DNA of 64,000 nt from Polyangiaceae bacterium (GTDB lineage Bacteria > Myxococcota_A > Polyangia > Polyangiales > Polyangiaceae). Of the stretch, positions 42,894 to 51,908 are shown piece by piece (position 1 is the first letter of the stretch; every line of letters starts with the position of its first letter). The notes beneath the pieces were generated by a model. It made no database searches. It was not told where the DNA came from and was given only the letters and a program-made list of their open reading frames with translations. Position numbers and translations under genes: made by a program. Location: NCBI GenBank assembly GCA_020633205.1, contig JACKEB010000015.1, positions 405,087 through 469,086 of the forward strand, written 5' to 3'.

Positions 42894-43084
42894 AGCTTCG
42901 CGTGTGTTCCAATGGGCCGAAAGAAAAGGGTCCGCCCAAGCTGAGTGGATAGGTACGCGCGTGAAGCCGTACCCGTTTCGGAAAAATCACGCGAAGCGTC
43001 AAACGCCGGGAATTTGGGCTGAAAGTGCCCAACAGTAGCGAACCAGAGTTCAGGTCGGATGCCGCGCCGAGAGGTGCTGGCACC

Positions 43085-44125
43085 TCAGGAGTTCAGGAAG
43101 GTCGTCTCGCCGTCGACCACGTTGCCGCGCGCCGTCTTGATGGCGTGGGAGGAGTGAACATCCAGTGCATCCGCTGGCGTCGCGAGGGGCTTCGTCAATG
43201 CGTTCCACACGGCGCCCCAGCGGGCACCCCGGTTGTTTCGTGTTTCTTCCGTGGGGAACATGAGTTCCACGGTGGCGCCGATCATGGGCATGGCGATTCC
43301 GCGGTTCTTGTCCACGTCCCAGCCAATCGCCGCCCAAGCTTCACGCACCGCGACCATCTGCTTGGCCCGCGCGCGGTCCAGGATTCGACGCTGATCGATG
43401 CCGAGCGCTTGGAAGTCGGGTTCGAGGACCTTGTTCTCCCACAGCGCGAACCCCACGAGCTTGGCTTGAAACAAGCTCATGCGGATCAGCTGTGGCCGGC
43501 TCATCTCCTTCATCAAGATGGGCAGGTACTGAACGCCCAGCCCCACGTGTCGAGCTTCGTCTCGCTCGTAGTAGCGCATCAGTTCACTCAGCACGGGCTC
43601 CACGTTGAGCTCGCGGATCTCCTGAAAAATGGCGAGCGCGATCGTCTCGATCAAGAGCTGCATGCCGAGCAGCTTGCACGCCAAGTCGTCGGTCGACAGC
43701 ACATGATCCAGCAAGGCCTGGGGCGCGGGATCGAGCCTTTCCGGAAGGTAGTCGAGCTCCTTCAGGTAGTCGTACATCGTGTAGAAGTGCCGCGCCTCGT
43801 CGAAGGCCTGACTCGTTGCGGCCATCTTGGCCTCCAACGGAACCAACCTATCCGCTAGCTGAGCTGATATTTTCCACGCGGCTAATTCTCCCCAAAGAAT
43901 GATCGCGAAGACCCGACGTAGCGCTTGCTTCTTCTCGGGTGCGACCCTCACCCCCCCATGCTTCTCCAGCAACATAGGGAGGATCTCTTTGCCGTCCCAC
44001 GCGAGCACCTGACCCTTGTGGTAGATCCGCTCACAGGTTGCGAAGCGTTTGGCCTCTGCGGCGTTCCGCGCCAGGTCGAACATGTCGTAGCTGAGCCGCG
44101 AGCTACCAAAGCCTAGGAATCCCAT
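43085..44125 (-). CDS. Ferritin-like diiron protein (R2/desaturase-type fold)
   Basis: 346 residues with a complete four-helix diiron ligand set in order: E80 (WGELAAW), E110-x-x-H113 (DEARH), E160 (LIETIA) and E190-x-x-H193 (DEARH). This is the carboxylate-histidine pattern of ribonucleotide-reductase R2-like, desaturase and N-oxygenase enzymes. The substrate is unknown; a fatty-acyl or amine oxygenase is plausible given the SDR and lipid genes nearby. ATG 44125 has GGAGG 5 bases upstream. Expression probably starts at the promoter-operator 25 bases upstream. Confidence 0.88.
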   Translation of the reverse strand: MGFLGFGSSRLSYDMFDLARNAAEAKRFATCERIYHKGQVLAWDGKEILPMLLEKHGGVRVAPEKKQALRRVFAIILWGELAAWKISAQLADRLVPLEAKMAATSQAFDEARHFYTMYDYLKELDYLPERLDPAPQALLDHVLSTDDLACKLLGMQLLIETIALAIFQEIRELNVEPVLSELMRYYERDEARHVGLGVQYLPILMKEMSRPQLIRMSLFQAKLVGFALWENKVLEPDFQALGIDQRRILDRARAKQMVAVREAWAAIGWDVDKNRGIAMPMIGATVELMFPTEETRNNRGARWGAVWNALTKPLATPADALDVHSSHAIKTARGNVVDGETTFLNS

Positions 44126-44149
44126 CGGAACCTCCGTGTTGAGCGCAGC

Positions 44150-44177
44150 CTATCACAAACTAACCAGCCGGTCAGAA
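44150..44177 (-). promoter_or_regulatory. Promoter with TetR-like operator in its spacer
   Basis: Reading toward the diiron gene: TTCTGA (44177-44172), a 16-base spacer, and TGATAG (44155-44150). The imperfect palindrome CTAACCAGCCGGTCAG (44160-44175, 12 of 16 positions symmetric) lies between and partly over the elements, where a bound repressor would block polymerase. ACC...GGT half-sites of this kind are typical of TetR-family targets; the regulator gene is not in the window. Confidence 0.45.
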
Positions 44178-44230
44178 TTGGAGGCAAGCGGCCGCGGGGT
44201 TTGGGGGGAGGGGAGTACTGGGAATGGCAC

Positions 44231-45517
44231 CTAGAAGCGGCCGTGGAGTGATCCTCCGAGAGTGCCAGGACCCCAGAACGGCGCCGCGGACATCTCCATG
44301 CTTGGCTGAGGCGCCTCTTCTTCTTGAGTCTTCGTCTTGGGGGTGCGCTCACGCTGGTCGAAGTTGATCTTCGGGTCGTCGAAAGACATCAAGAGCACGC
44401 TCGTGGCGGTCAACAGCGCGCCTGCTCCATACGCGATAACCGATGCCGTGCGGAAATCGTCCCGCTTCGCGATGTGGTCTTCGTACTCCAGGACCTGGGC
44501 GCGTGTGATGTTGCTGCTGCTCCGTTGATCATCGATGTCTTGCGCCTTGCCTTCCTGGCGTAGCGCGAGGAAGGTGAAGACGCCGCCGGTCAGGAGCCCT
44601 GCCACACCCGTTCCGAGCACGACGTAGCTGGCTACGCGCTGGGTCGTGACCTCCAAATCCACGTTCAGCGTGCGCTTCTCGCCTCGGCTCAGGTCGAGCT
44701 CCTTCGAGTAGGGTTCCCGACCCGTGCGACTCACCGTGATCAGGTGCGTCCCCGCCTCGAGCTCCAGGGGCCCGTTGAGCGGTGTCACCCCAGCCGGCCT
44801 GCCGTCGACGCGGACTTCGGCGCCGCTCTCCGTGGTGATGCTGATCTTTGCGGGTTGGGGGCGGAGGCGCACGTCGACGGCGACGATGCCACCTTCCGCG
44901 GCTTGCACTTCTCTTTCCTCAGGGAAGTACCCTGGCGCAGATAGGCTGACCTTGTGCTTGCCTGGTTTGACCTCGGCAATCAACGGCGCCTGCTTCGTTG
45001 CGCCGCCGTCCAGCTGCACCTGCGTTCCTTTGGTCTGTGACGAGACCATCAAGCGGGTTTGCTGGATGATCGGCGCCGGAGCGGGCGGGGGGGGCGCGTC
45101 GGGGTTCTCCGGATTTGGGGTGGCGCTCGCGGCCAAGCGCGCGGCGATGGGCTCCAGCTCCGAGAGGGCTTGTGCCGCGTCGGCTCGCCGACCTCCCTCA
45201 GCAACCTTGGAGAGGTAGCTGCGGTAGTTCTTGATCGCGAGCTGAAGGTTCTGTGCGTTCTTGTCGATGAAGTACTGACGGCGATACGCCTGAGCCGCAC
45301 TGAACAGGATCGCTGGGCGTGGAGAGTACTTGTACGCCTGATCAAAGGCCTGGATCGCGGCCAGGTACTCGCCGGCTTCGTAGGCTTGCGCGCCAGCGTT
45401 GAAGTACGTGCGCGCCTTCTGCACGTCTTCTGCTTGAGCTTGTGCGCTCGAGGTCGAGAGGCAAGGCGCGCTGATCAGGGCAGTCGCCAGGAGGCTAGTC
45501 AGCAAGAAGCGTCTCAT
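44231..45517 (-). CDS. TPR-PEGA membrane protein with two PEGA domains
   Basis: 428 residues. A signal peptide (about 1-28) is followed by TPR-like helices (TYFNAGAQAYEAGEYLAAIQAFDQAYKYSP and the following), a Pro-rich linker, two PEGA domains (about 165-215 with VQLDGGATKQAP; about 220-275 with VRVDGRPAGVTPLNG) and two membrane helices (VASYVVLGTGVAGLLTGGVF and ASVIAYGAGALLTATSVLLM). This is the same order as 38093-39100. ATG 45517 overlaps the TGA of the upstream FG-GAP lipoprotein gene (ATGA), so the two are translationally coupled. It is the last gene of the kinase-led group on this strand. Confidence 0.9.
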   Translation of the reverse strand: MRRFLLTSLLATALISAPCLSTSSAQAQAEDVQKARTYFNAGAQAYEAGEYLAAIQAFDQAYKYSPRPAILFSAAQAYRRQYFIDKNAQNLQLAIKNYRSYLSKVAEGGRRADAAQALSELEPIAARLAASATPNPENPDAPPPPAPAPIIQQTRLMVSSQTKGTQVQLDGGATKQAPLIAEVKPGKHKVSLSAPGYFPEEREVQAAEGGIVAVDVRLRPQPAKISITTESGAEVRVDGRPAGVTPLNGPLELEAGTHLITVSRTGREPYSKELDLSRGEKRTLNVDLEVTTQRVASYVVLGTGVAGLLTGGVFTFLALRQEGKAQDIDDQRSSSNITRAQVLEYEDHIAKRDDFRTASVIAYGAGALLTATSVLLMSFDDPKINFDQRERTPKTKTQEEEAPQPSMEMSAAPFWGPGTLGGSLHGRF

Positions 45518-48270
45518 TCGATCACCGCCTTACCCAAGAACACCTGGACGCCGCCGTCGCCAGCAACCGCGAGGTCAGGGACGCCATCGCCGTTGTAGTC
45601 CGAGCTGACGACGCTGTTGCCGCCGCGAATCGCGGGTAGATTGCGTGCGTTCACCAGTTCGTGTTTGCCGAAGTCAAAGTCGGCTACCCAGCCGCCTTCG
45701 GCGCCGAGCAGTACGACTTCCGGTGAGGCATCGGTGTCGGCTTGGGTCAATGCGAAGGAACCTGGGTCCACGTCGCCTGGGTTGGCGAAGACGATGCGCT
45801 TTGACGCGTCGATCGTTCCGTTGCCTTCGTTCTTGAAGAACACGATCTTGGGTTCCGGAATGCCGTCGTCTCCCGCGGCGGCTAGGCCCAGCGCGAGGAT
45901 GTCCTTCTTGCCGTCCCCATCCACGTCTTGGACGAGGATCTGGCCGTTGTAGACCACGTAGCCGGTGCTCGTGCTGCCGTCGGGGTTCGCCGGCTCGGGG
46001 CCGGGCACCGGACCACCCGTGACGTTTCCCAGGGGATCGAAGTAGTAGCTCTCATCAGTAAACTGGGGATCATCGAGCACGAAGCCGTTGTCCACGACGT
46101 GAGCGACAATCAGTACACCACCGGTGGAGGTGCCGTTGCACACGAACGCGACCAGCTCGTCGACCCCGTCACCGTCGAGGTCGACCGCTGCTGTCAGCGC
46201 GTTCTCTCCGGACTCCAGGGTAGAAACGGGCTGGCTGGTAAACACCTTGGTGGAGTCGATGGCGGCTTCCCCGGTGGACGGTAGGAGCCACACGTGGTTG
46301 GTGTAGTTTCCGTCGAAGGCGTCCGTGGTGGAGGCAAGCACCGCGATGTCGTTGTGATCGTCTCCCGTGAACTCGCCGATCACCGCGCGCACGGGAACCG
46401 TGTCGCTGTCGCCGTTCAGGTAGAAGGGAGACACGAGCTGGCGGTCACTGCTGCCGTTGAGCAGAGCGATGCTCCGGCCGTCGGAAGTCTCCGAAGTCGA
46501 CAGCACGAGCAGATCGGCGATGCCATCGGAGAAGAGCTCCTCCACGTTTCCACTCACGACGCGGTCGATGCGGGCGAGGCGCCCCATGCTGATCGGTTCG
46601 CCGGGTCCACCGAAACCGTTCCCAAAGGCGATGGAGAGCGAATCCCCCGTTTCGACACCGGCGCCGACGTTTCCGTGGGGACCACGCTCCTTGAAGGCGA
46701 GGTCGTTGACCAGGTCGCCGTCGAAGTCGCCCACCGTGAGTTCACTGGGTTCACCACGGGCCTGGATCTGGAAACGGTTCAGGCGCCCGTCTCCGACGCC
46801 GTTGTAGAAATCGATCGTATTGGAGCCCGCGCTGATGGTGGCCACGTCGGGGATGCCGTTGGCGTTCAAGTCCGCGACCACCGCGGAGGTCCAGGGCGCC
46901 TCGAAGTTCGCCGTTGTCAGGCTGTAGGCGGCGCCTCCGAGCGGTCCCGTCATGGTGCCGGTGTCGCTGACGAGCACCGAGTTCTCGAGAACCAAGTCGA
47001 CGACTCCGTCGCTGTTCAGGTCGCCCAACGCGAGAGGCATGGAGCATACGACGCTGCTGCCGATGGACACGGCGTTGCCATCTCCGGAGCCCGTCAGGGA
47101 CGCCACGTCAGAATCCGAGTGGAAAGTGCCGTCGCCAACGCCAAACGCGATGAACAGCTCCGAATCGCCACCAATGCACGGTGAATTGCCGGTTGGCTCC
47201 GCGCCGATCAACATGTCGAGGTGAGTATCCGCGTTGAAGTCGGCAAGCTTGACGCCGCTGCTGATGACGCGGCCGGCGGGGAGCTTGACCGCAGGCAGCG
47301 TGCGCGCCGGCGGGGAACCCTCACCCGCACTGTAGGAGTTCCACTTGAGCGCCGCACCGTCGCGATAACACGGGGTGTAGACCCAGACGCTGTTGGCTCC
47401 TTCGTATGCGAGCGCCAGCTCTTCGCAAGGCGACTGCACTTTGCGCTCGTCGAGATTGCCGACCGCTGGATGTCCCGCGAGGCCTGACACTGGACCCGGC
47501 AAGGTCAGCAGCAAATCCACCGTGTCCGACGCGGTGAACATCAAGTCTTCGGTGAGCATCAGGATCTCGTCACCCTGGATGTCCAAGATGTCAGGACCGA
47601 TATTCACCTTGGTCTGCATTGCCTCGAGAATCACCACCTCCGCTTCGACGTTTCCCACGTCGAACGGAGAGTAGGCGGTCGGTTGTAGCGTGCCGTCGCG
47701 CCGACCCCTGAGCACGTTCAAGCCGCCGCCAAGCTCCGAGCGGAGCACGACCAGATCGGATAGGTTGTCTCCCGTGAGCTGACCGATGGCCGGGACGATG
47801 GCGGCGCCGTTGACGTCCGTCTGGGCCTGTTGGTTGCCGCGCTCATCCAAGAAGTGGATGCCGAGCTCGGTGGGGGTCACGCTCACGATCTCGGACTGAC
47901 CGTCGCCGTCGAAGTCACCGCTCTCGACGCGCAGGGTGTAGCCCTGTCTCAAGACGCTGCCCGGTGTGTAATCTCCGGACGCGCGTCGGCAGACGCCATC
48001 GGTCCCACAGCCAAAGCCGGCGGGACAGTTAACGGTCTCGCTACCCGGTTGGCTGCTTGCGGTGGTGCAGAGGTAGCGGCACTGATTCTCGGAGCCTTTA
48101 GGTGCGCAGTTTCCTTCGGGAAACGAATCGCACTCCTCCCCGGCCTCAGGCTCGATCACCCCGTTGCCACACTCTCCGCTCTCGATCGTGTTGAGGTTCG
48201 CACAGCTCGCGAGCACCACACCCGTGAGGGTGGTGCCGAGCCAGGTGAAAAGCCCTGCAAACCTTCTCAT
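45514..48270 (-). CDS. FG-GAP/VCBS-repeat lipoprotein
   Basis: 918 residues. A lipobox VLASC (Cys23) is followed by a Cys-rich N-terminal module (GECGNGVIEPEAGEECD, then several Cys to about 110) of a kind common in myxobacterial surface proteins, and a long array of FG-GAP-like units with Asp-rich loops (SGDFDGDGQSEIV, LADFNADTHLDMLIG, LGDLNSDGVVDLVL, VDLDGDGVDELV, VQDVDGDGKKDILALG, SSDYNGDGVPDLAV). These build a calcium-binding beta-propeller as in integrin alpha chains and probably mediate adhesion or ligand binding outside the cell. ATG 48270 has no strong ribosome site. Its stop overlaps the start of the TPR-PEGA gene. Confidence 0.93.
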   Translation of the reverse strand: MRRFAGLFTWLGTTLTGVVLASCANLNTIESGECGNGVIEPEAGEECDSFPEGNCAPKGSENQCRYLCTTASSQPGSETVNCPAGFGCGTDGVCRRASGDYTPGSVLRQGYTLRVESGDFDGDGQSEIVSVTPTELGIHFLDERGNQQAQTDVNGAAIVPAIGQLTGDNLSDLVVLRSELGGGLNVLRGRRDGTLQPTAYSPFDVGNVEAEVVILEAMQTKVNIGPDILDIQGDEILMLTEDLMFTASDTVDLLLTLPGPVSGLAGHPAVGNLDERKVQSPCEELALAYEGANSVWVYTPCYRDGAALKWNSYSAGEGSPPARTLPAVKLPAGRVISSGVKLADFNADTHLDMLIGAEPTGNSPCIGGDSELFIAFGVGDGTFHSDSDVASLTGSGDGNAVSIGSSVVCSMPLALGDLNSDGVVDLVLENSVLVSDTGTMTGPLGGAAYSLTTANFEAPWTSAVVADLNANGIPDVATISAGSNTIDFYNGVGDGRLNRFQIQARGEPSELTVGDFDGDLVNDLAFKERGPHGNVGAGVETGDSLSIAFGNGFGGPGEPISMGRLARIDRVVSGNVEELFSDGIADLLVLSTSETSDGRSIALLNGSSDRQLVSPFYLNGDSDTVPVRAVIGEFTGDDHNDIAVLASTTDAFDGNYTNHVWLLPSTGEAAIDSTKVFTSQPVSTLESGENALTAAVDLDGDGVDELVAFVCNGTSTGGVLIVAHVVDNGFVLDDPQFTDESYYFDPLGNVTGGPVPGPEPANPDGSTSTGYVVYNGQILVQDVDGDGKKDILALGLAAAGDDGIPEPKIVFFKNEGNGTIDASKRIVFANPGDVDPGSFALTQADTDASPEVVLLGAEGGWVADFDFGKHELVNARNLPAIRGGNSVVSSDYNGDGVPDLAVAGDGGVQVFLGKAVIE

Positions 48271-48365
48271 TCTTGTTCTGGTCAAGTTATGGCCCCTAAC
48301 CTGCACCCGCGGGGTGCCTTTAAGCAAAGATGGTCGATGCGTCGGTGCTTTCGCGCCGCGCAGAG

Positions 48366-49991
48366 TCAGAACGGGTTCTCCAAGTCTCCGCTGCCCTTCT
48401 TCTTGGTCTGTGTGCGCTGGACGATCTTGGCTAGCGTGACGCTGATCACGCCACCGACGTCAGGCTTCACGTGCACCTTCTTCGAGAGGTAGCCGGGCGC
48501 CTGAAACTCGATTTCGACTTCCTTGTCTCCGTACGGCAACTCGAGCGGTTCGTCGGAGGAGCCGATCTTCTTTCCGTCCACGTACGCCTCGACGCTCTTC
48601 GGCTTCGAGTCGACGGTGAAGCGCACACTGGTCGGCTTCTCCGGCTCTTCAGGCTTTTCTGGTTCTGCGCTTTTCAGAGGTGCGGCAGGCGCTTCCGTGG
48701 CCGTGGGCGCTGTAGACGGCGTCGGTGTTGCCGTTTCCGCGAGGTGATCCGCTGTGACCTGTGGATGATTCGAGCGTAGGGCGAACACAGCGGCGCCGGC
48801 GCCGCCGAGCACGAGTACACCAAGCACCGCGAACAGCGCCATGCGAGAGCTCTTTTTCGGGCTGCCCGTGTCGACCGCCAGGGGCGCTTGGGTGGACGCG
48901 CCCGCGGCTTTCTGCAGCTGTCCTTGAATCGAGGGCGACATCTGTTCGGTGTCGAGCTCGGTTCGATCGAGCACACCGAAGCGCGGAGTCGGCATCGCGT
49001 GCCCGCCGCCCGAGAGTGGGCTCACGGTCACGCTCATGCCGGCGCTCTGCGCGGCCGCTGCTAGCTCCTCCAGGGCCCTCGAGACTGTCTGAGGGCGATC
49101 GGCTGGATCCTTTGCCATCATGCGCTGAATGGGCGCGTCCAGTTCCGCGGGGAGACCTCCAACCGCGCTCACTGCTGGTGGCGGTTCGTTGATGTGCTTG
49201 AGCATCAACGTCAGCATCTGGTCGGAGACGAACGGGCGCTGACCCGTTAGTACCTCGAAGCACATGACGCCGAACGAGTAGATGTCCGTGCGGTGGTCAA
49301 CTCCAGTACCGCGACACTGTTCCGGAGACATGTAGTAGGGCGTACCGATCGGGGCGCCGGTGTTTGTCTTGTGGCCACTCGTGTGGTCGCCGAGTAGCTT
49401 GGCGATACCAAAGTCGAGGAGCTTGGGCGTCGGCTTCCCCTCGGAGTCGAAGGCGATGTAGATGTTCTCTGGCTTGAGATCGCGGTGCACGATCTCGTTC
49501 GCGTGAGCTGCGTCCAGCGCGCGCGCTACCTGACGCAAGATCGGTACCGCCTCCTCTGGGCTCAAGCGACCCTTGCGCTGGATGTACTCGTCGAACGGTA
49601 CGCCATCCAGCAGCTCCATGACGTAGTACTGGCGCTTGTCTGGCAGGCTACCGAACGCGAAGATATCGATGATGTTCTGGTGCTGGATCTGATTGACGGC
49701 ACGCGCTTCCGCGATGAAACGCGAGACCATCTGCGGGTTCGAGGAGTACTCGCGGTTCAAGACCTTCACCGCGACGCGCTTGCCGATCAGCGGATGAACG
49801 CCGGCGTAGACCGAACCGAAGCCGCCTTCACCAAGCTTCTTTTCGATTTCGTACTCGCCGACAGTTATGCCTGGCGTGAGGTCAGGATCGACGCCTGCGA
49901 ACGCGGCGTCCGGGAGCAACGTCTCGCCGTCATGGCCGCACTTGGCGACGCCTTCGGGATAGACGGTTCGGCATTTGGGACAGGTGGGCAT
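48366..49991 (-). CDS. Ser/Thr protein kinase with N-terminal zinc ribbon and PEGA domain
   Basis: 541 residues. A short zinc-ribbon-like N-terminus (CPKCRTVYPEGVAKCGHDG) precedes a Hanks kinase domain (about 45-305) with GEGGFGSVY, VAVKVL, HRDLKPENI, DFGIAKL and MSPEQ, all canonical. A linker, one membrane helix (about 385-408, MALFAVLGVLVLGGAGAAVFAL), a Pro/Glu-rich stretch and a periplasmic PEGA domain (VRFTVDSKPKSVEAYVDGKKIGS) follow. It looks fully active. ATG 49991 is chosen because the zinc ribbon starts there. It heads the group with the FG-GAP and TPR-PEGA genes downstream (95 bases to the next start). Confidence 0.95.
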   Translation of the reverse strand: MPTCPKCRTVYPEGVAKCGHDGETLLPDAAFAGVDPDLTPGITVGEYEIEKKLGEGGFGSVYAGVHPLIGKRVAVKVLNREYSSNPQMVSRFIAEARAVNQIQHQNIIDIFAFGSLPDKRQYYVMELLDGVPFDEYIQRKGRLSPEEAVPILRQVARALDAAHANEIVHRDLKPENIYIAFDSEGKPTPKLLDFGIAKLLGDHTSGHKTNTGAPIGTPYYMSPEQCRGTGVDHRTDIYSFGVMCFEVLTGQRPFVSDQMLTLMLKHINEPPPAVSAVGGLPAELDAPIQRMMAKDPADRPQTVSRALEELAAAAQSAGMSVTVSPLSGGGHAMPTPRFGVLDRTELDTEQMSPSIQGQLQKAAGASTQAPLAVDTGSPKKSSRMALFAVLGVLVLGGAGAAVFALRSNHPQVTADHLAETATPTPSTAPTATEAPAAPLKSAEPEKPEEPEKPTSVRFTVDSKPKSVEAYVDGKKIGSSDEPLELPYGDKEVEIEFQAPGYLSKKVHVKPDVGGVISVTLAKIVQRTQTKKKGSGDLENPF

Positions 49992-50333
49992 CTTTGAGGG
50001 CGGGGGCCTTGAAGGAGCCGCAGCGTCGCTCGGGCGGCTACACAGTGGACTCAGTTTGATAGGGTGCGCGCCTTCCTCGACGCGATCAATAGTCACCGAA
50101 CTTTGTCGCGCAGCTCACGAGCAGCCTGAAGGCGGAGACGCGCTTTCCGGCGCCGCGGCTAGACGAGGCCGCTCGCTGATGCGGCAAGTTCCGCAGTCCT
50201 TCGGGTGTTCGACCGCGTTTTTTACTTGGTTTTCCTTGAGACAGCCCAGGCCGCCTTGCTCACCTCTGCTGGTCGCCATGAGCCAGAAGCCGGTCCGCCT
50301 GCGCGCGTGTGACGTGTGCTAACCTTCGCGGTC
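49992..50333. other. Divergent intergenic region
   Basis: Between the divergent kinase and zinc-ribbon genes. An AT-rich run (about 50218-50236) and a small hairpin TGCGG/CCGCA (50179-50194) are the only features. No gene seen. Confidence 0.4.
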
Positions 50334-50510
50334 ATGCCCGTCTGCAAAGCCTGCGGTGAAGAGGTCGACGAAGTCGTGTCCGTGAAGGTCAACGGTAAGA
50401 CCAAGAAGCTCTGCGAGGAGTGCGCAGAGATCGCCGAGCAGGAACAAGAAATCCTCGAGCAGAGCGAGTCGGTCGTGCAGGGGATGATGGGGTTCAAAGG
50501 GCGTCGCTAG
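50334..50510 (+). CDS. Small zinc-ribbon protein
   Basis: 58 residues with two CxxC knuckles (CKACGE and CEECAE) that would bind one zinc, followed by an acidic helix (QEQEILEQSESVVQGMM). The compact size and intact zinc site suggest a structural or regulatory adaptor. The ATG at 50334 is used rather than the upstream in-frame codon at 50316, because the zinc knuckle begins just after it. No named family recognised. Confidence 0.75.
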   Translation: MPVCKACGEEVDEVVSVKVNGKTKKLCEECAEIAEQEQEILEQSESVVQGMMGFKGRR

Positions 50511-50544
50511 GCGGCCGCACCAGCTGCAGCGGCACGCTCACTGC

Positions 50545-50569
50545 GCTGCAGCACGCTCACTGCTGCAGC
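50545..50569. terminator. Hairpin between convergent genes
   Basis: GCTGCAGC (50545-50552 and 50562-50569) forms an 8-bp stem with a 9-base loop between the zinc-ribbon gene and the convergent 50582 gene. GCACGCTCACTGC is directly repeated here. No T-run. Probably a bidirectional terminator. Confidence 0.4.
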
Positions 50570-50581
50570 ACCAGGCTTGCT

Positions 50582-51595
50582 TCACTCATCGCTTGGGGCT
50601 GCCGCTAGCTCAGCGAGGAAATCTCGTACCGCGCTGTGGCCGAGCAGATGCTGGGCGATGCGCTGTCCGCGCTCGATCATGGCCTCACGGGTCTCCGTGG
50701 AGACGCCGGTCTCCTCCAGCAGTTCGGACAAGGGCCGTGCTCCCTCATGGTCTAGAAACGCGCTGACCTCGAGTAACACGGCCTTACTCAGCGCCTCGCC
50801 CCGGGCGTTGTGACGTAGCACGTCGGGCGCAAGTTCCGCGGCCATGCTCCGCACGTCTTCTACGTCTCGCATCATGTCCGCGACCTTCACCTCGCGGATG
50901 GCGCGCAGCGCGTGACGCCGCATGCGTTGAAGCAACGCCTGCCCATCGTCGCTCTTGAGTCTCTCAATCATTGCCGCGCGGAACTCGTCTTGGGCGGTCC
51001 GGCTGAAATCTGTCACGACCTTCTGCATGCGACCCTCGAGGCCTCCGACCACGCTCTTGCCCACGTCGGAGATGCCCTTCGCTCCTTCGCCGACACGGCT
51101 CTTGAGCCCCCGCGCCAAGCCAGAGAGCGCGCTGCCTCCGGCGGCCGCGATGCCGGTACCGATACCCACGCCGGGCAGTCGCTTCGCGAAGCTTTGGAGT
51201 GTGCTCTGCACCACCGGCGAGAGCAGCTCCCGCATGAGCTTCGGATCGATGATGTCCTCCGCCCATTTGCCCTGGGGAATTCTCAGGCTCGACAGCTGCT
51301 CTTCCAGTGCTGCCCAGCTCGTGTCGCTCATCAGGCTCCCCACGCGTTGTTCGCTCTCATCGAAGCGCTCGAGCTGACGGTACCAGCCAGGGGTGACGTG
51401 CTCGTCGACCAACAGCGACGCCGTTTCGCCGCCAAGCGCGACCAGCACGAGGGCACCGACCCGTGGCAGGTCGACCAGCTCCTCCAGGGGCAGCTCGAGC
51501 AACGCGTCGACTACAACCGCGGCCCCTTGCCGCAGCCGAGGGTCGTCCGACGCGCAGAGTCCATCCAAGACCTGATTCAATCGCGATCTGTCCAT
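50582..51595 (-). CDS. Helical protein of unknown function with Gly-rich middle
   Basis: 337 residues. Leu-rich amphipathic helices form the N-terminal half (VVVDALLELPLEELVDL, LLVDEHV), followed by a Gly/Ala/Ser-rich segment (GIGTGIAAAGGSALSGLARG) and more charged helices to the end. No signal peptide is visible; the Gly-rich part is hydrophobic enough for membrane or lipid contact. Because it diverges from the hydrolase/acyl-CoA ligase gene, a role at lipid bodies is conceivable but unsupported. ATG 51595 is taken as the start; the open frame reaches 51769 with Arg/Pro-rich residues that look noncoding. Confidence 0.7.
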   Translation of the reverse strand: MDRSRLNQVLDGLCASDDPRLRQGAAVVVDALLELPLEELVDLPRVGALVLVALGGETASLLVDEHVTPGWYRQLERFDESEQRVGSLMSDTSWAALEEQLSSLRIPQGKWAEDIIDPKLMRELLSPVVQSTLQSFAKRLPGVGIGTGIAAAGGSALSGLARGLKSRVGEGAKGISDVGKSVVGGLEGRMQKVVTDFSRTAQDEFRAAMIERLKSDDGQALLQRMRRHALRAIREVKVADMMRDVEDVRSMAAELAPDVLRHNARGEALSKAVLLEVSAFLDHEGARPLSELLEETGVSTETREAMIERGQRIAQHLLGHSAVRDFLAELAAAPSDE

Positions 51596-51908
51596 GGCGG
51601 CCCCATAGCTCAGCCTGGTCTCGTCGCCCAACCGGGCACGATCGGCGAAGCGACTGGCCGGCGCTGAAGTCGCCAGTCGGCCACAACGAGGGCTCGGCAG
51701 GCGCGGACAAACAACGACTCGGGCGCTGCCAGCCCATCCCCTCTCAGTCCTCGTTCGCTCAATCGACAAGGCTCGAGGGAGCGGCTAGTGTGCTTTTTCG
51801 CGCTTCTCGAGCGCTTGGGGGTTCGCCCACCATCGCGTCCGGAGACGCGATGTGTTCAGTCACTAATCGCCGTCAGCGTTTCGTCAAAGCGCCCGCAAAA
51901 AGACTCAC
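51596..51908. other. Divergent intergenic region
   Basis: Between the 50582-51595 gene and the ligase fusion gene. No RNA, repeat or clear promoter recognised. Confidence 0.4.
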
